DNA of 5,092 nucleotides from Pseudolabrys sp. (GCA_029945495.1 JAQSCR010000052.1:1-5092); one strand, 5' to 3'; shown: positions 1 through 5,092, counted from the first letter of the stretch. Notes: a model not told the origin generated them from the sequence alone. Made by a program: numbers and translations.

Positions 1-1719
1 GACGTGGCCCGCTTCGACCGCTGCGATGGCTTGTGCAAAGACAGCGGCGAGGTCGCCGATCGATTCAATCGGGCCGAAACCTAGCGCGCCTTGCGCGCGG
101 GCCATGCCGGCGAGATCGATGTCGGGTTCGGAAATGCGCTGGCCGATCCAGCGGTTTTCGACCGGCCGGCTGCGCATGCGGGCGACCCGTTCCTGGTGCA
201 GCTCGTCATTGAAGAAGGAGCGGTTGTTCGCCGACACGATCAGCAGCGGGATGTGGTAGTGCACCGCGGTCCACAGCGCAGTGATGCCCATCAGCAGATC
301 GCCATCGCCGCAAACCGCGACCGGGAGCCGGTCGGAGCCCTTCAGCGCCAGCGCCGCGCCGACCGAAATGCCGGGACCGCCGCCGACGCCGCCGCCGCCA
401 TCGGAGCCGAGATAATCGAGCGGATGGCGCAACGGCCAGCTGGCGCCGTTCCACGACAGCGACACATGGGTGAGGGTGGTCGGTCTATCGCCGACGGCGC
501 GGCGCAGCGCGTCGGCCATGTGATCGACGGTGATCTTGGTGCCTGACAGTTTCGGAAATTCGTGCGGCGTTTTCGGCAGCGCGCGTGGGCTGCCGGGGCC
601 GAGCGCTTCCAGCAAGGCCGGCACGGCGATGTCCGGCTCGCAATCGATCATCACATCGACCGGCGGCAGGCCCTGATAGTCCATGCTCCAGCCATTGTGC
701 AGGCGATGGTCGAGCGACACTTGCACGACCTTGGCGGTGACAGGGCCGCCGGTGCTTTTGAAGGTGCCGGCGATATCGAGCCAGTCGAGGCTGAGGATGA
801 CGTCGGCCGTGCGGATGGCGTCAGTTGCTTCCGGGGCGAGCGAGATCACGCCAGGCGCGCCCGCATGCAGCGGATGATCGGTCGGGAACGCGGCGGCCAC
901 CTTCAATTCGGTGATGACGCGCGCGCCGAGCCGCTCGGCCAGAACGATACGGGTCTTCCAGGCGTCGACGTCGCGCGAGACGCGGCCGGCGAGAATGACC
1001 GGGTTCTTAGCGCCGCGCAGCAGCGCCGCCGCCGCCTTGATGGCGCCGGTGTCGGCCGCGCTCTTCACTGTCGGCATGAACCGCTTGGCGTCGATCGATT
1101 CGACCGGCTCGGTGAGCTTGGCCTCCTGCAACTCGACGTCGAGATTGACGTAAGTCGGGCCGCACGGCGCGGTGTTGGCGATCCAGGCGGCGCGCAGCAC
1201 CGACTCGCGGGCGGCGAGCGCCGAGCCCGGCTGGTCGTCCCATTTGGTATAGCCGCGCACCAGCGCGCCCTGGTCGCGTGCGGTGTGGATCCATTCGATC
1301 CACGGCCGCCGCTTGACCGAGTCGATCGGCCCGGTGGCGCCGAGAATGAGCATCGGCATGCGGTCGCACCAGGCGTTGAAAACCGCCATGGTGGCGTGCA
1401 TCAGGCCGACATTGGAATGCACCGCCGCGGCCATCGCCTTGCCGGTGACCTTGGCATAGCCGTGCGCAATGGCGACCGCGCTCTCCTCGTGCAGGCACAG
1501 CAGCATCTGCGGCTGCGCGTTGCCGAGATAATTCACCAGGCTGTCGTGCAGGCCGCGATAGCTCGCGCCGGGGTTGAGCGCGATATAGGGAATGTCGAGC
1601 GCGCGCAGCGCGTCGGCGACGATGTCGCTGCCGAAGGCGGCGGCATTGACGCCGGCGGGGACGGGACGGTCGACGGCGGCGGTATCGGCCGGCGCTTTGG
1701 CGGGATTGGTCTGCGGCAT
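1..1719 (-). CDS. Thiamine-pyrophosphate-dependent enzyme, benzoylformate decarboxylase / acetolactate synthase-like (3' end cut by window)
   Basis: Reading the minus strand from the ATG at 1719-1717 gives 573 uninterrupted codons to the left edge; family members run about 550-600 residues, so only the C-terminal tail is missing. Three family domains are visible. The N-terminal pyrimidine-binding domain (about 28-195) carries LHEES, where E78 matches the catalytic glutamate that activates TPP. The central domain is about 222-375. The C-terminal pyrophosphate-binding domain (about 400 onward) has GDG at 471-473 and NN at 498-499, the GDG-X24-NN Mg/TPP motif. Residues H101-S102 through NAW (115-117) resemble the benzoylformate decarboxylase segment holding its active-site His70, which suggests a cytoplasmic 2-oxo-acid decarboxylase or carboligase. 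A Gly-rich loop lies at 439-450. The substrate cannot be read from the sequence. The first 25 residues are a loose Ala/Pro-rich extension. A GAGGGAG tract lies about 22 nt upstream, rather far for a ribosome-binding site. The divergent LysR-type gene probably controls it. Confidence 0.9.
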   Translation of the reverse strand, partial: MPQTNPAKAPADTAAVDRPVPAGVNAAAFGSDIVADALRALDIPYIALNPGASYRGLHDSLVNYLGNAQPQMLLCLHEESAVAIAHGYAKVTGKAMAAAVHSNVGLMHATMAVFNAWCDRMPMLILGATGPIDSVKRRPWIEWIHTARDQGALVRGYTKWDDQPGSALAARESVLRAAWIANTAPCGPTYVNLDVELQEAKLTEPVESIDAKRFMPTVKSAADTGAIKAAAALLRGAKNPVILAGRVSRDVDAWKTRIVLAERLGARVITELKVAAAFPTDHPLHAGAPGVISLAPEATDAIRTADVILSLDWLDIAGTFKSTGGPVTAKVVQVSLDHRLHNGWSMDYQGLPPVDVMIDCEPDIAVPALLEALGPGSPRALPKTPHEFPKLSGTKITVDHMADALRRAVGDRPTTLTHVSLSWNGASWPLRHPLDYLGSDGGGGVGGGPGISVGAALALKGSDRLPVAVCGDGDLLMGITALWTAVHYHIPLLIVSANNRSFFNDELHQERVARMRSRPVENRWIGQRISEPDIDLAGMARAQGALGFGPIESIGDLAAVFAQAIAAVEAGHV

Positions 1720-1838
1720 CGGTTTGCGGTCAGTTCGTCGCGCTCCCTCGGCCTGAATAGGCCGCCGGGCCGTTTCCGGCTGACGCTTTCTCCCCATTAT
1801 TGGCGCCCGTTGGTTCGGCGCAGCGGATGTTGTCGCAC

Positions 1839-1844
1839 ACTATA
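1839..1844 (-). promoter_or_regulatory. Possible -10 box of the TPP-enzyme gene
   Basis: TATAGT on the minus strand matches five of six bases of the sigma-70 -10 consensus. No convincing -35 box lies 16-18 bp upstream, as is usual for promoters that need a LysR-type activator. It sits next to the regulator's own TTGACA box, so the two promoters would be back to back. If used, it gives a leader of about 110 nt before the ATG at 1719, including a GGCCT-GAAT-AGGCC hairpin at 1750-1763. Weak evidence, resting on motif and context only. Confidence 0.3.
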
Positions 1845-1874
1845 GGCTTTGACATTAGCGCGTAATAGCCAATA
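1841..1874. promoter_or_regulatory. LysR-type operator candidate (nested dyads)
   Basis: The arms TATAGGCT (1841-1848) and AGCCAATA (1867-1874) form an imperfect inverted repeat, seven of eight pairs, around an 18-bp centre. Inside it, ATTA-GCGCG-TAAT (1854-1866) is a short dyad whose TTA...TAA core also fits the T-N11-A box of LysR-type regulators (T1855 to A1867). The dyads overlap both divergent promoters, which is where such a regulator normally binds to repress itself and activate the neighbour. The symmetry is seen; binding is inferred. Confidence 0.4.
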
Positions 1875-1878
1875 AATA
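1849..1878 (+). promoter_or_regulatory. Putative sigma-70 promoter of the LysR-type gene
   Basis: A perfect -35 hexamer TTGACA (1849-1854) is followed at 17-18 bp by an AT-rich -10 candidate, ATAAAT/TAAATA (1872-1878), that matches the consensus at only three positions. This AT-rich patch stands out in GC-rich surroundings. Transcription would start near 1885, about 36 nt before the GTG start of the regulator. The LysR-type dyad lies inside the spacer, which would allow autorepression. Confidence 0.45.
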
Positions 1879-1910
1879 CGCACGGCATTGTTGCAAAATC
1901 TACACCAATT

Positions 1911-1916
1911 GGGAGA
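1911..1916 (+). promoter_or_regulatory. Ribosome-binding site that decides the LysR-type start
   Basis: GGGAGA lies 4-5 nt before the GTG at 1921. This site and the family-typical beginning of the protein (short lead, then MESFVRVV) favour GTG 1921 over the TTG at 1888 farther upstream. The ATG at 1939 would drop the first residues of helix 1. Confidence 0.6.
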
Positions 1917-1920
1917 CCGC

Positions 1921-2844
1921 GTGGATCGCTTTCGCACCATGGAAAGTTTCGTCCGCGTGGTGCGCGCCGGCAGCTTCACCATCGGCGCCAGCCAGCTCGG
2001 CCTGTCGCGCGCTCTGGTGTCGCGCCACGTCAGCGACCTGGAGGCCCATCTCGGCGTCCGCCTGCTCAACCGCTCGACGCGGTCGCTGGCGCCGACCGAA
2101 GAGGGCACGGCCTATCTCGAATTCTGCGAGAAGGTCTTGCGCGAGATCGAAGCCAGCGAGCGCGCCATCCTGCACACGCGGCTGGAGCCGGCCGGCACGC
2201 TCAAGGTGCTGGCGCCGAAATCGTTCGGCGCCATGCATCTGTCCGACGCCGTCGTCGGCTTCGCCAAAGCGCAACCGCGCCTGCGCGTCTCTTTGTTGCT
2301 CGAGAACACGCCGTATCGCGGAACCTATGATTTCGCCGAGCGCGATCTCGACGTCGTTCTGTGCTTCTCGACGATGCGCGGATCGTCGGTGGTCGAGCAG
2401 AAGATTGCGACGCTCGATTGGGTCTTGTGCGCGTCGCCGGATTACCTCGCGCGCGCCGGCAAGCTGACGAACCCGGCCGATCTCACTGACCACGCCTGTC
2501 TCGTGCATGTCGGGGTGTCACCAAGCGATGCGGTCTGGCGATTGAGCGGCGCCGACGGGCAGATCGCGGTCAAGGTGCCCGCGGCGTTTTCATCCGATAG
2601 CGCGTTCACGTTGCGCAAGGCCGCGATGGCCGGTCTCGGCATTACGATGATTCCGCGCTACGCGGTCGCCGACGATCTTGCCAGCGGCGCGCTGGTGGTG
2701 GTGCTGCCGCGCTACAAGGTTGCGCCGCGCCCGTTCCTGGCGGTCTACTCGAAAGCCTTGGTGACGCCGGCCAAGGTGCAGGCCTTCGTCGACTATCTGA
2801 AGACCTGGATCCTCGAGCGCGATTTCGACGGTACGGGAGCATGA
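1921..2844 (+). CDS. LysR-family transcriptional regulator
   Basis: This complete 307-residue protein has the usual length for LysR-type regulators (about 300). The N-terminal winged helix-turn-helix spans about residues 3-62: AGSF at 16-19, the recognition helix at about 29-41 (SRALVSRHVSDLE), then the wing with LLNRSTRS (48-55) and the family-typical LAPTEEG. A linker helix follows to about 90, then the effector-binding domain (about 91-297), a periplasmic-binding-protein-like fold ending in GLGITMIPRYAV and a C-terminal helix. The short wing and domain order resemble the CrgA-like subgroup. It is expected to act as a DNA-binding tetramer responding to a small molecule that cannot be identified here. 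It is divergent from the TPP-enzyme gene across 201 bp, the classic regulator/target arrangement, so I infer control of that gene and of itself. Its stop codon lies inside a palindromic repeat, so the last codons (GGA GCA TGA) come from the repeat. Confidence 0.93.
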   Translation: MDRFRTMESFVRVVRAGSFTIGASQLGLSRALVSRHVSDLEAHLGVRLLNRSTRSLAPTEEGTAYLEFCEKVLREIEASERAILHTRLEPAGTLKVLAPKSFGAMHLSDAVVGFAKAQPRLRVSLLLENTPYRGTYDFAERDLDVVLCFSTMRGSSVVEQKIATLDWVLCASPDYLARAGKLTNPADLTDHACLVHVGVSPSDAVWRLSGADGQIAVKVPAAFSSDSAFTLRKAAMAGLGITMIPRYAVADDLASGALVVVLPRYKVAPRPFLAVYSKALVTPAKVQAFVDYLKTWILERDFDGTGA

Positions 2845-2910
2845 TCCCGAAAAGCATGCCCTCGGGCTTGACCCGTGGGTGGGAACCGGTTTTCGGATAA
2901 GATCATGCTC
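2837..2910. repeat. Nested palindromic intergenic element, Rhizobiales type
   Basis: The outer arms GAGCATGATC (2837-2846) and GATCATGCTC (2901-2910) are a perfect 10-bp inverted repeat. Next inward, CCGAAAA (2847-2853) pairs perfectly with TTTTCGG (2890-2896), with an ATAA bulge on one side. The centre holds a third stem, CCCTCGGG (2859-2866) against CCCGTGGG (2872-2879), with one mismatch and a CTTGA loop. From memory this resembles a palindromic element found in many copies between genes in Bradyrhizobium-like genomes; copy number cannot be seen here. It includes the LysR-type stop codon (2842-2844) and nearly fills the 76-bp gap to the convergent transglycosylase gene. The RNA would fold on either strand, so it may stop or shield both 3' ends. 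Confidence 0.8.
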
Positions 2911-2920
2911 AAATAAGAAA

Positions 2921-4186
2921 CTAGCCCGGCTGACGCAAGCGCGTTAGCACTTTCAGCCCGGCATAGCCATCGACCGGATCCATGCCGACGCTTTTCTGGA
3001 ACGCGCCGATCGCCTTGACCGTGTCGCTGCCGGTGCGTCCGTCGATGCCGTCGGTCTTGAAGCCGCGTTCGTTCAGCCTACGCTGGATTTCCTTGACCTC
3101 GTCGATGGTGAGCACGCGCTCGCCGCCGGGAAACTGCTGGCGGAAACCGCCGCCGCCGCGAACGAGATCGCCGAGATGCAGCAAGGCCAGCGTGTAGTTC
3201 GCCGACGGATTGTAGGAATAGACGCTGCGGAAATTTTGTCCGACCAGAAACGCCGGTCCGCCGCCAATCGGCAGCCACAGCTTCACCTGGTCGTCCGGCC
3301 GCGCGAAGGCCGCGCCATCCGCGCGGCGCACGCCGAGCGCCTGCCATTTTTCGTATGAGCGCCAGCTGCGATTGTCGGCCAGATGCGTGTTGAAGCCGGG
3401 CGGCAATTTTGCCTCGCAGCCCCAGGCCTCGCCGCGGCGATATTTGCCGCGCTCGACCAGATAGCGCGCGGTGCCGGCCAGCGCATCGTCCGGTTTGCCG
3501 AACGGGTTGGCGCGGCCGTCGCGGTCGTAGTCGACGCCGAGATGCAGCCAGACTTCCGGCATCCATTGTGTATGACCCATGGCGCCGGCCCAAGAGCCGA
3601 TCATGCCGGCCGGCTGCGCCCAGCCGCGATCGACGATGATCAGCGCATTGATCAGCTCGGCCTCCCAATATTTGCGCCGGCGCGCCTCACCGTAAGCGAG
3701 CGCCGCCAGAGCGGGGATCACCGGCCGCATATATTTCGGATTGTCGATGACGTCGCCGAACGAGGACTCCATGCCCCACAGGCCGAGCATCACGTAGCGG
3801 TCGACGCCGTAATCGGCTTCGACGCGCGCCAGCACGCTGGCATATTCCTTCGCGCGTTGCTTGCCGGTGATAACGCGCCAATCCGAACAGCGGCGGTTGA
3901 TGTATTGCCACATCTGCTCGGTGAACTCGGGCTGCTTGCGCTGCAGCTCATAGACGCTGGTGTCCGGCATCACCGCGTTCATGACGCGGTCGTAAGTTGG
4001 CGCCGAGACGCCGCGCTTCAAGGCGTGGTCGCGAAAGCCCGCGACCCACCGGGCAAAGCCGGGCGGCTGGGCCGCGCGCGCGGCGCCGCCGAAGGCGAGA
4101 GTTGCCGCGATGCCGAGCGCGCCGCCGATTACAGTACGGCGGTTGAGTTGCGGAATGAGCGGGAAAACGGCGTCGATTCGGTTCAT
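2921..4186 (-). CDS. Secreted lytic murein transglycosylase, MltB family, with C-terminal peptidoglycan-binding domain
   Basis: The predicted 421-residue enzyme cleaves the MurNAc-GlcNAc bond of peptidoglycan non-hydrolytically, leaving 1,6-anhydro-MurNAc. Residues 1-38 look like an export signal: twin arginines at 16-17 (NRRTVIGG), a hydrophobic stretch at about 18-36, and cleavage after ARA at 36-38. The RR pair suggests the Tat route. There is no lipobox cysteine, unlike E. coli MltB. The catalytic domain (about 42-340) has E140 in GMESSFG, matching the family's catalytic acid, and the signature GSWAGAMGHTQWMP at 197-210. A PG_binding_1 domain at about 357-418 (EIQRRL, DGRTGSDT, AFQKSVG) would hold the enzyme on the wall. 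I chose the ATG at 4186 because the signal peptide begins there; the frame is open upstream to 4666 but that part overlaps another gene. No clear ribosome-binding site precedes this ATG. It is convergent with the LysR-type gene. Confidence 0.93.
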   Translation of the reverse strand: MNRIDAVFPLIPQLNRRTVIGGALGIAATLAFGGAARAAQPPGFARWVAGFRDHALKRGVSAPTYDRVMNAVMPDTSVYELQRKQPEFTEQMWQYINRRCSDWRVITGKQRAKEYASVLARVEADYGVDRYVMLGLWGMESSFGDVIDNPKYMRPVIPALAALAYGEARRRKYWEAELINALIIVDRGWAQPAGMIGSWAGAMGHTQWMPEVWLHLGVDYDRDGRANPFGKPDDALAGTARYLVERGKYRRGEAWGCEAKLPPGFNTHLADNRSWRSYEKWQALGVRRADGAAFARPDDQVKLWLPIGGGPAFLVGQNFRSVYSYNPSANYTLALLHLGDLVRGGGGFRQQFPGGERVLTIDEVKEIQRRLNERGFKTDGIDGRTGSDTVKAIGAFQKSVGMDPVDGYAGLKVLTRLRQPG

Positions 4187-4193
4187 GACCGGC

Positions 4194-4221
4194 AGTCTAG
4201 CGGCTGGCCACCGGCAAACAA
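4194..4221 (-). promoter_or_regulatory. Possible promoter of the transglycosylase gene
   Basis: On the minus strand TTGTTT (4221-4216) and TAGACT (4199-4194) are separated by 16 bp. The -10 matches four of six consensus bases, the -35 only three. Only 7 nt separate the -10 from the ATG at 4186, so the transcript would start at or next to the start codon and be leaderless. That fits the absence of a Shine-Dalgarno sequence. The motif match is weak. Confidence 0.25.
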
Positions 4222-4253
4222 TCAATTGCCGCCCAAAACGTCGCGCGCGGCTG

Positions 4254-4295
4254 GCTTCAATCGAAGCAGCCTCCGCGACAGTCTGCCGCGGAGGC
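4254..4295 (-). terminator. Pair of hairpins after the small secreted-protein gene
   Basis: Downstream of the stop at 4321, the minus-strand transcript first meets a perfect 9-bp stem (GCCTCCGCG at 4269-4277 with CGCGGAGGC at 4287-4295, 9-nt loop). One base later comes a 5-bp stem with a 4-nt loop (GCTTC 4254-4258, GAAGC 4263-4267). No U tract follows, so this is a weak intrinsic terminator or a 3' stabilising structure. It would separate the stress-type transcript from the transglycosylase gene that begins 68 bp further on. Confidence 0.4.
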
Positions 4296-4320
4296 AGCAA
4301 TAGAGCGGGTCGAGCCGAAG

Positions 4321-4617
4321 TTACTTGAGGGTTCCGTTGACCGAGGCGCCGGCGCCGCCGGAACCCGTCGTCGTACCGCTCTTCTTCTTTACGATCGAAT
4401 TGCCGGACGCATCGACGCCGGCATGAGCGCGGCTGCCGCCCACATTGGCGTTGGCGCCGGTGTTGGCATTCAAATGGGTCGAGCCGCTGGTTCCAGCGGT
4501 CCCGGTTCCAGCCGCTGCGCCGCCGGAAGCGCCGATGCCGACACCGACTTGAGCAAAGGCCACGGTGGTGGCGAGAGCGAACGCACTGGCGAGCAAGGCC
4601 GTCTTGAACTGCTTCAT
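4321..4617 (-). CDS. Small secreted Gly/Ala/Ser/Thr-rich protein of unknown function
   Basis: I do not recognise this 98-residue protein as a named family. The start is the ATG at 4617, with GAGGAG seven bases before it. Residues 1-22 are a clear Sec signal peptide: K2 and K5 flanking a short n-region, a hydrophobic core ALLASAFALATTVAF, and cleavage after AFA. The mature 76 residues are low-complexity Gly/Ala/Ser/Thr/Asn with no cysteine, no aromatic residue and no obvious fold. AGTGT-AGTSG is a short tandem repeat, visible in DNA as GGTTCCAGC at 4489-4497 and again 15 bp on at 4504-4512. A KKK cluster sits in the SIVKKKSG segment of the C-terminal third. This suggests a disordered periplasmic or surface protein. 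The genes on both sides code for cell-wall hydrolases. An EcfG-type promoter upstream points to expression in general stress or stationary phase. Existence as a gene is well supported by signal peptide, ribosome-binding site and promoter; its function is unknown. Confidence 0.82.
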   Translation of the reverse strand: MKQFKTALLASAFALATTVAFAQVGVGIGASGGAAAGTGTAGTSGSTHLNANTGANANVGGSRAHAGVDASGNSIVKKKSGTTTGSGGAGASVNGTLK

Positions 4618-4624
4618 TGAAATT

Positions 4625-4630
4625 CTCCTC
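4625..4630 (-). promoter_or_regulatory. Strong ribosome-binding site of the small secreted-protein gene
   Basis: GAGGAG on the minus strand lies seven bases before the ATG at 4617. It decides between that ATG and an in-frame ATG at 4635, which lies upstream of this site and would put a spurious MPRRIS in front of the signal peptide. Confidence 0.8.
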
Positions 4631-4652
4631 GGCATGACGGGCTGAAAGGTTC

Positions 4653-4680
4653 CCCGCCACCGACAAATACGCGCGGCGGG
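4653..4680 (-). other. Inverted repeat in the 5' leader of the small secreted-protein gene
   Basis: CCCGCC (4653-4658) and GGCGGG (4675-4680) on the plus strand form a perfect 6-bp inverted repeat with a 16-nt loop. From the promoter at 4692-4716 the transcript would begin near 4685, so this hairpin would sit at the very 5' end of the mRNA and could protect it from decay. Ribosome access to GAGGAG is not blocked. Confidence 0.3.
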
Positions 4681-4691
4681 TCTGTCCGGTT

Positions 4692-4716
4692 AACGGTGGG
4701 CGGCGGTGATGGTTCC
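4692..4716 (-). promoter_or_regulatory. EcfG-type (general stress response) promoter
   Basis: On the minus strand GGAAC (4716-4712) and CGTT (4695-4692) are separated by exactly 16 bp. This is the full consensus GGAAC-N16/17-CGTT known for the alphaproteobacterial extracytoplasmic-function sigma factor EcfG, which is released by the PhyR/NepR partner switch under general stress. Transcription would start near 4685, leaving a leader of about 68 nt before the ATG at 4617. Position, strand and spacing all fit the small secreted-protein gene. Confidence 0.7.
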
Positions 4717-4734
4717 GACAACACGGACTTTACG

Positions 4735-5092
4735 TCACTCGTCCTGCGCGCGGTGCTTCCTGCGGCGGTGGCGGCGCGGCCGTTCCGCCTTTGCTTTGGC
4801 GGGCTTGACTTCGGACCCTTTGGCATCCGCAGCTTTCGCTTCGCCCGGCAGCGGCGGATGCAGGATGACCGGCGGCTTGTCGGGAATAACCGGCGGAGGA
4901 TCGCCCGGCTTGATCTCGGTGCCGCGACCGCCGATCAGTTTCTCATACGCCAGCACCAGCGACATGTAGGGGTTGACCCAGACCCAGCCGAGTTTGGTGA
5001 CGACCTGCATGTTGAAATGCAGATGGTACGACGTGCCACTTTCGAAATCGCCCCAGGTCGCCACCTTGCCGATGATTTCGCCCTGGCTCACT
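4735..5092 (-). CDS. C-terminal part of an M23-family (LytM-type) zinc peptidase (5' end cut by window)
   Basis: Only the last 118 codons are present and the frame is open to the right edge, so the gene starts outside. The GTG at 5091 is probably an internal Val codon. The fragment begins with VSQGEIIGKV and a GTSYHLHFN segment, matching the end of the M23 peptidase fold: the His-x-His pair (residues 23 and 25 of the fragment) supplies a zinc ligand and a catalytic histidine. The first zinc motif, HxxxD, would lie upstream and cannot be seen. M23 enzymes cut peptide cross-links in peptidoglycan, or act as inactive amidase activators when ligands are lost. After the domain (about residue 59) come a proline-rich stretch (62-83), an Ala/Lys spacer (85-102) and a polybasic end with RRHRRRKHR at 106-114, which could bind acidic wall or DNA. 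It lies upstream of the small secreted-protein gene on the same strand, 117 bp away, but that gene has its own promoter. Confidence 0.8.
   Translation of the reverse strand, partial: VSQGEIIGKVATWGDFESGTSYHLHFNMQVVTKLGWVWVNPYMSLVLAYEKLIGGRGTEIKPGDPPPVIPDKPPVILHPPLPGEAKAADAKGSEVKPAKAKAERPRRHRRRKHRAQDE

Noticed and set aside
1750..1763. GGCCT-GAAT-AGGCC short hairpin in the leader of the TPP-enzyme gene
   Set aside because: Only 5-bp arms; it could affect translation, but such short GC dyads are expected by chance and it has no recognisable riboswitch or attenuator features.
562..1845. Long plus-strand open frame of 427 codons opposite the TPP-enzyme gene
   Set aside because: Its translation is Arg/Gly/Ala/His-rich with no domain, and it mirrors a minus-strand frame with clear TPP-enzyme motifs. 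Typical antisense openness in GC-rich DNA.
1888..1920. TTG start at 1888 for the LysR-type gene
   Set aside because: It lies almost on the expected transcription start, has no ribosome-binding site, and adds 11 residues not typical of the family; GTG at 1921 has GGGAGA just upstream.
3383..4303. Plus-strand open frame of 306 codons opposite the transglycosylase gene
   Set aside because: No recognisable domain or ribosome-binding site, and the opposite strand encodes a complete MltB-type enzyme with catalytic Glu and signature motif.
4484..4499. Perfect palindrome CCGCTGG-TT-CCAGCGG inside the small secreted-protein gene
   Set aside because: It lies within the repeat-rich coding region for Gly/Thr/Ser codons and is explained by codon repetition; no sign of a regulatory or terminator role.
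4618..4635. ATG at 4635 as start of the small secreted protein
   Set aside because: It lies upstream of the GAGGAG site that fits the ATG at 4617, and it would place six extra residues before a normal signal peptide.
4187..4666. Upstream extension of the transglycosylase frame by 160 codons
   Set aside because: The extension overlaps the small secreted-protein gene in another frame, is Arg-rich junk in composition, and would bury the signal peptide that starts at the ATG at 4186.

Overview
The window looks like chromosomal DNA of a GC-rich alphaproteobacterium, most likely of the Hyphomicrobiales/Rhizobiales (Bradyrhizobium-like or a relative). The evidence is the strong GC bias at third codon positions, a GGAAC-N16-CGTT promoter of the type read by the alphaproteobacterial general-stress sigma factor EcfG, and a GAGCATGATC...GATCATGCTC palindromic intergenic element of a kind I recall as common in that order. 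No species can be named from the sequence alone. I see no tRNA, rRNA, CRISPR array, insertion sequence or phage gene.

Layout. (1) Positions 1-1719, minus strand: a nearly complete thiamine-pyrophosphate (TPP) enzyme related to benzoylformate decarboxylase and acetolactate synthase. It is open for 573 codons and loses its last few residues at the left edge. (2) Positions 1720-1920: a 201-bp divergent control region with a perfect TTGACA box, a LysR-type T-N11-A dyad and a larger imperfect dyad. (3) Positions 1921-2844, plus strand: a complete LysR-family regulator, the probable controller of the TPP gene. (4) Positions 2837-2910: a nested palindromic repeat that contains the regulator's stop codon and fills the gap between two convergent genes. 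(5) Positions 2921-4186, minus strand: a secreted MltB-family lytic transglycosylase with a C-terminal peptidoglycan-binding domain. (6) Positions 4321-4617, minus strand: a 98-residue secreted Gly/Ala/Ser/Thr-rich protein of unknown function, with a strong ribosome-binding site and an EcfG-type promoter. (7) Positions 4735-5092, minus strand: the C-terminal end of an M23 (LytM-type) zinc peptidase with a proline-rich and polybasic tail.

Two functional blocks emerge. The left half is a classic divergent LysR/target pair: a regulator next to a 2-oxo-acid-processing TPP enzyme whose substrate cannot be read from the sequence. The right half concerns the cell envelope. A glycan-strand-cleaving enzyme and a probable peptide-cross-link hydrolase flank a small secreted protein that appears to belong to the general stress regulon. 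Nothing here amounts to a clearly new multi-gene system. The least described parts are the stress-linked small protein and the TPP enzyme of unknown substrate.
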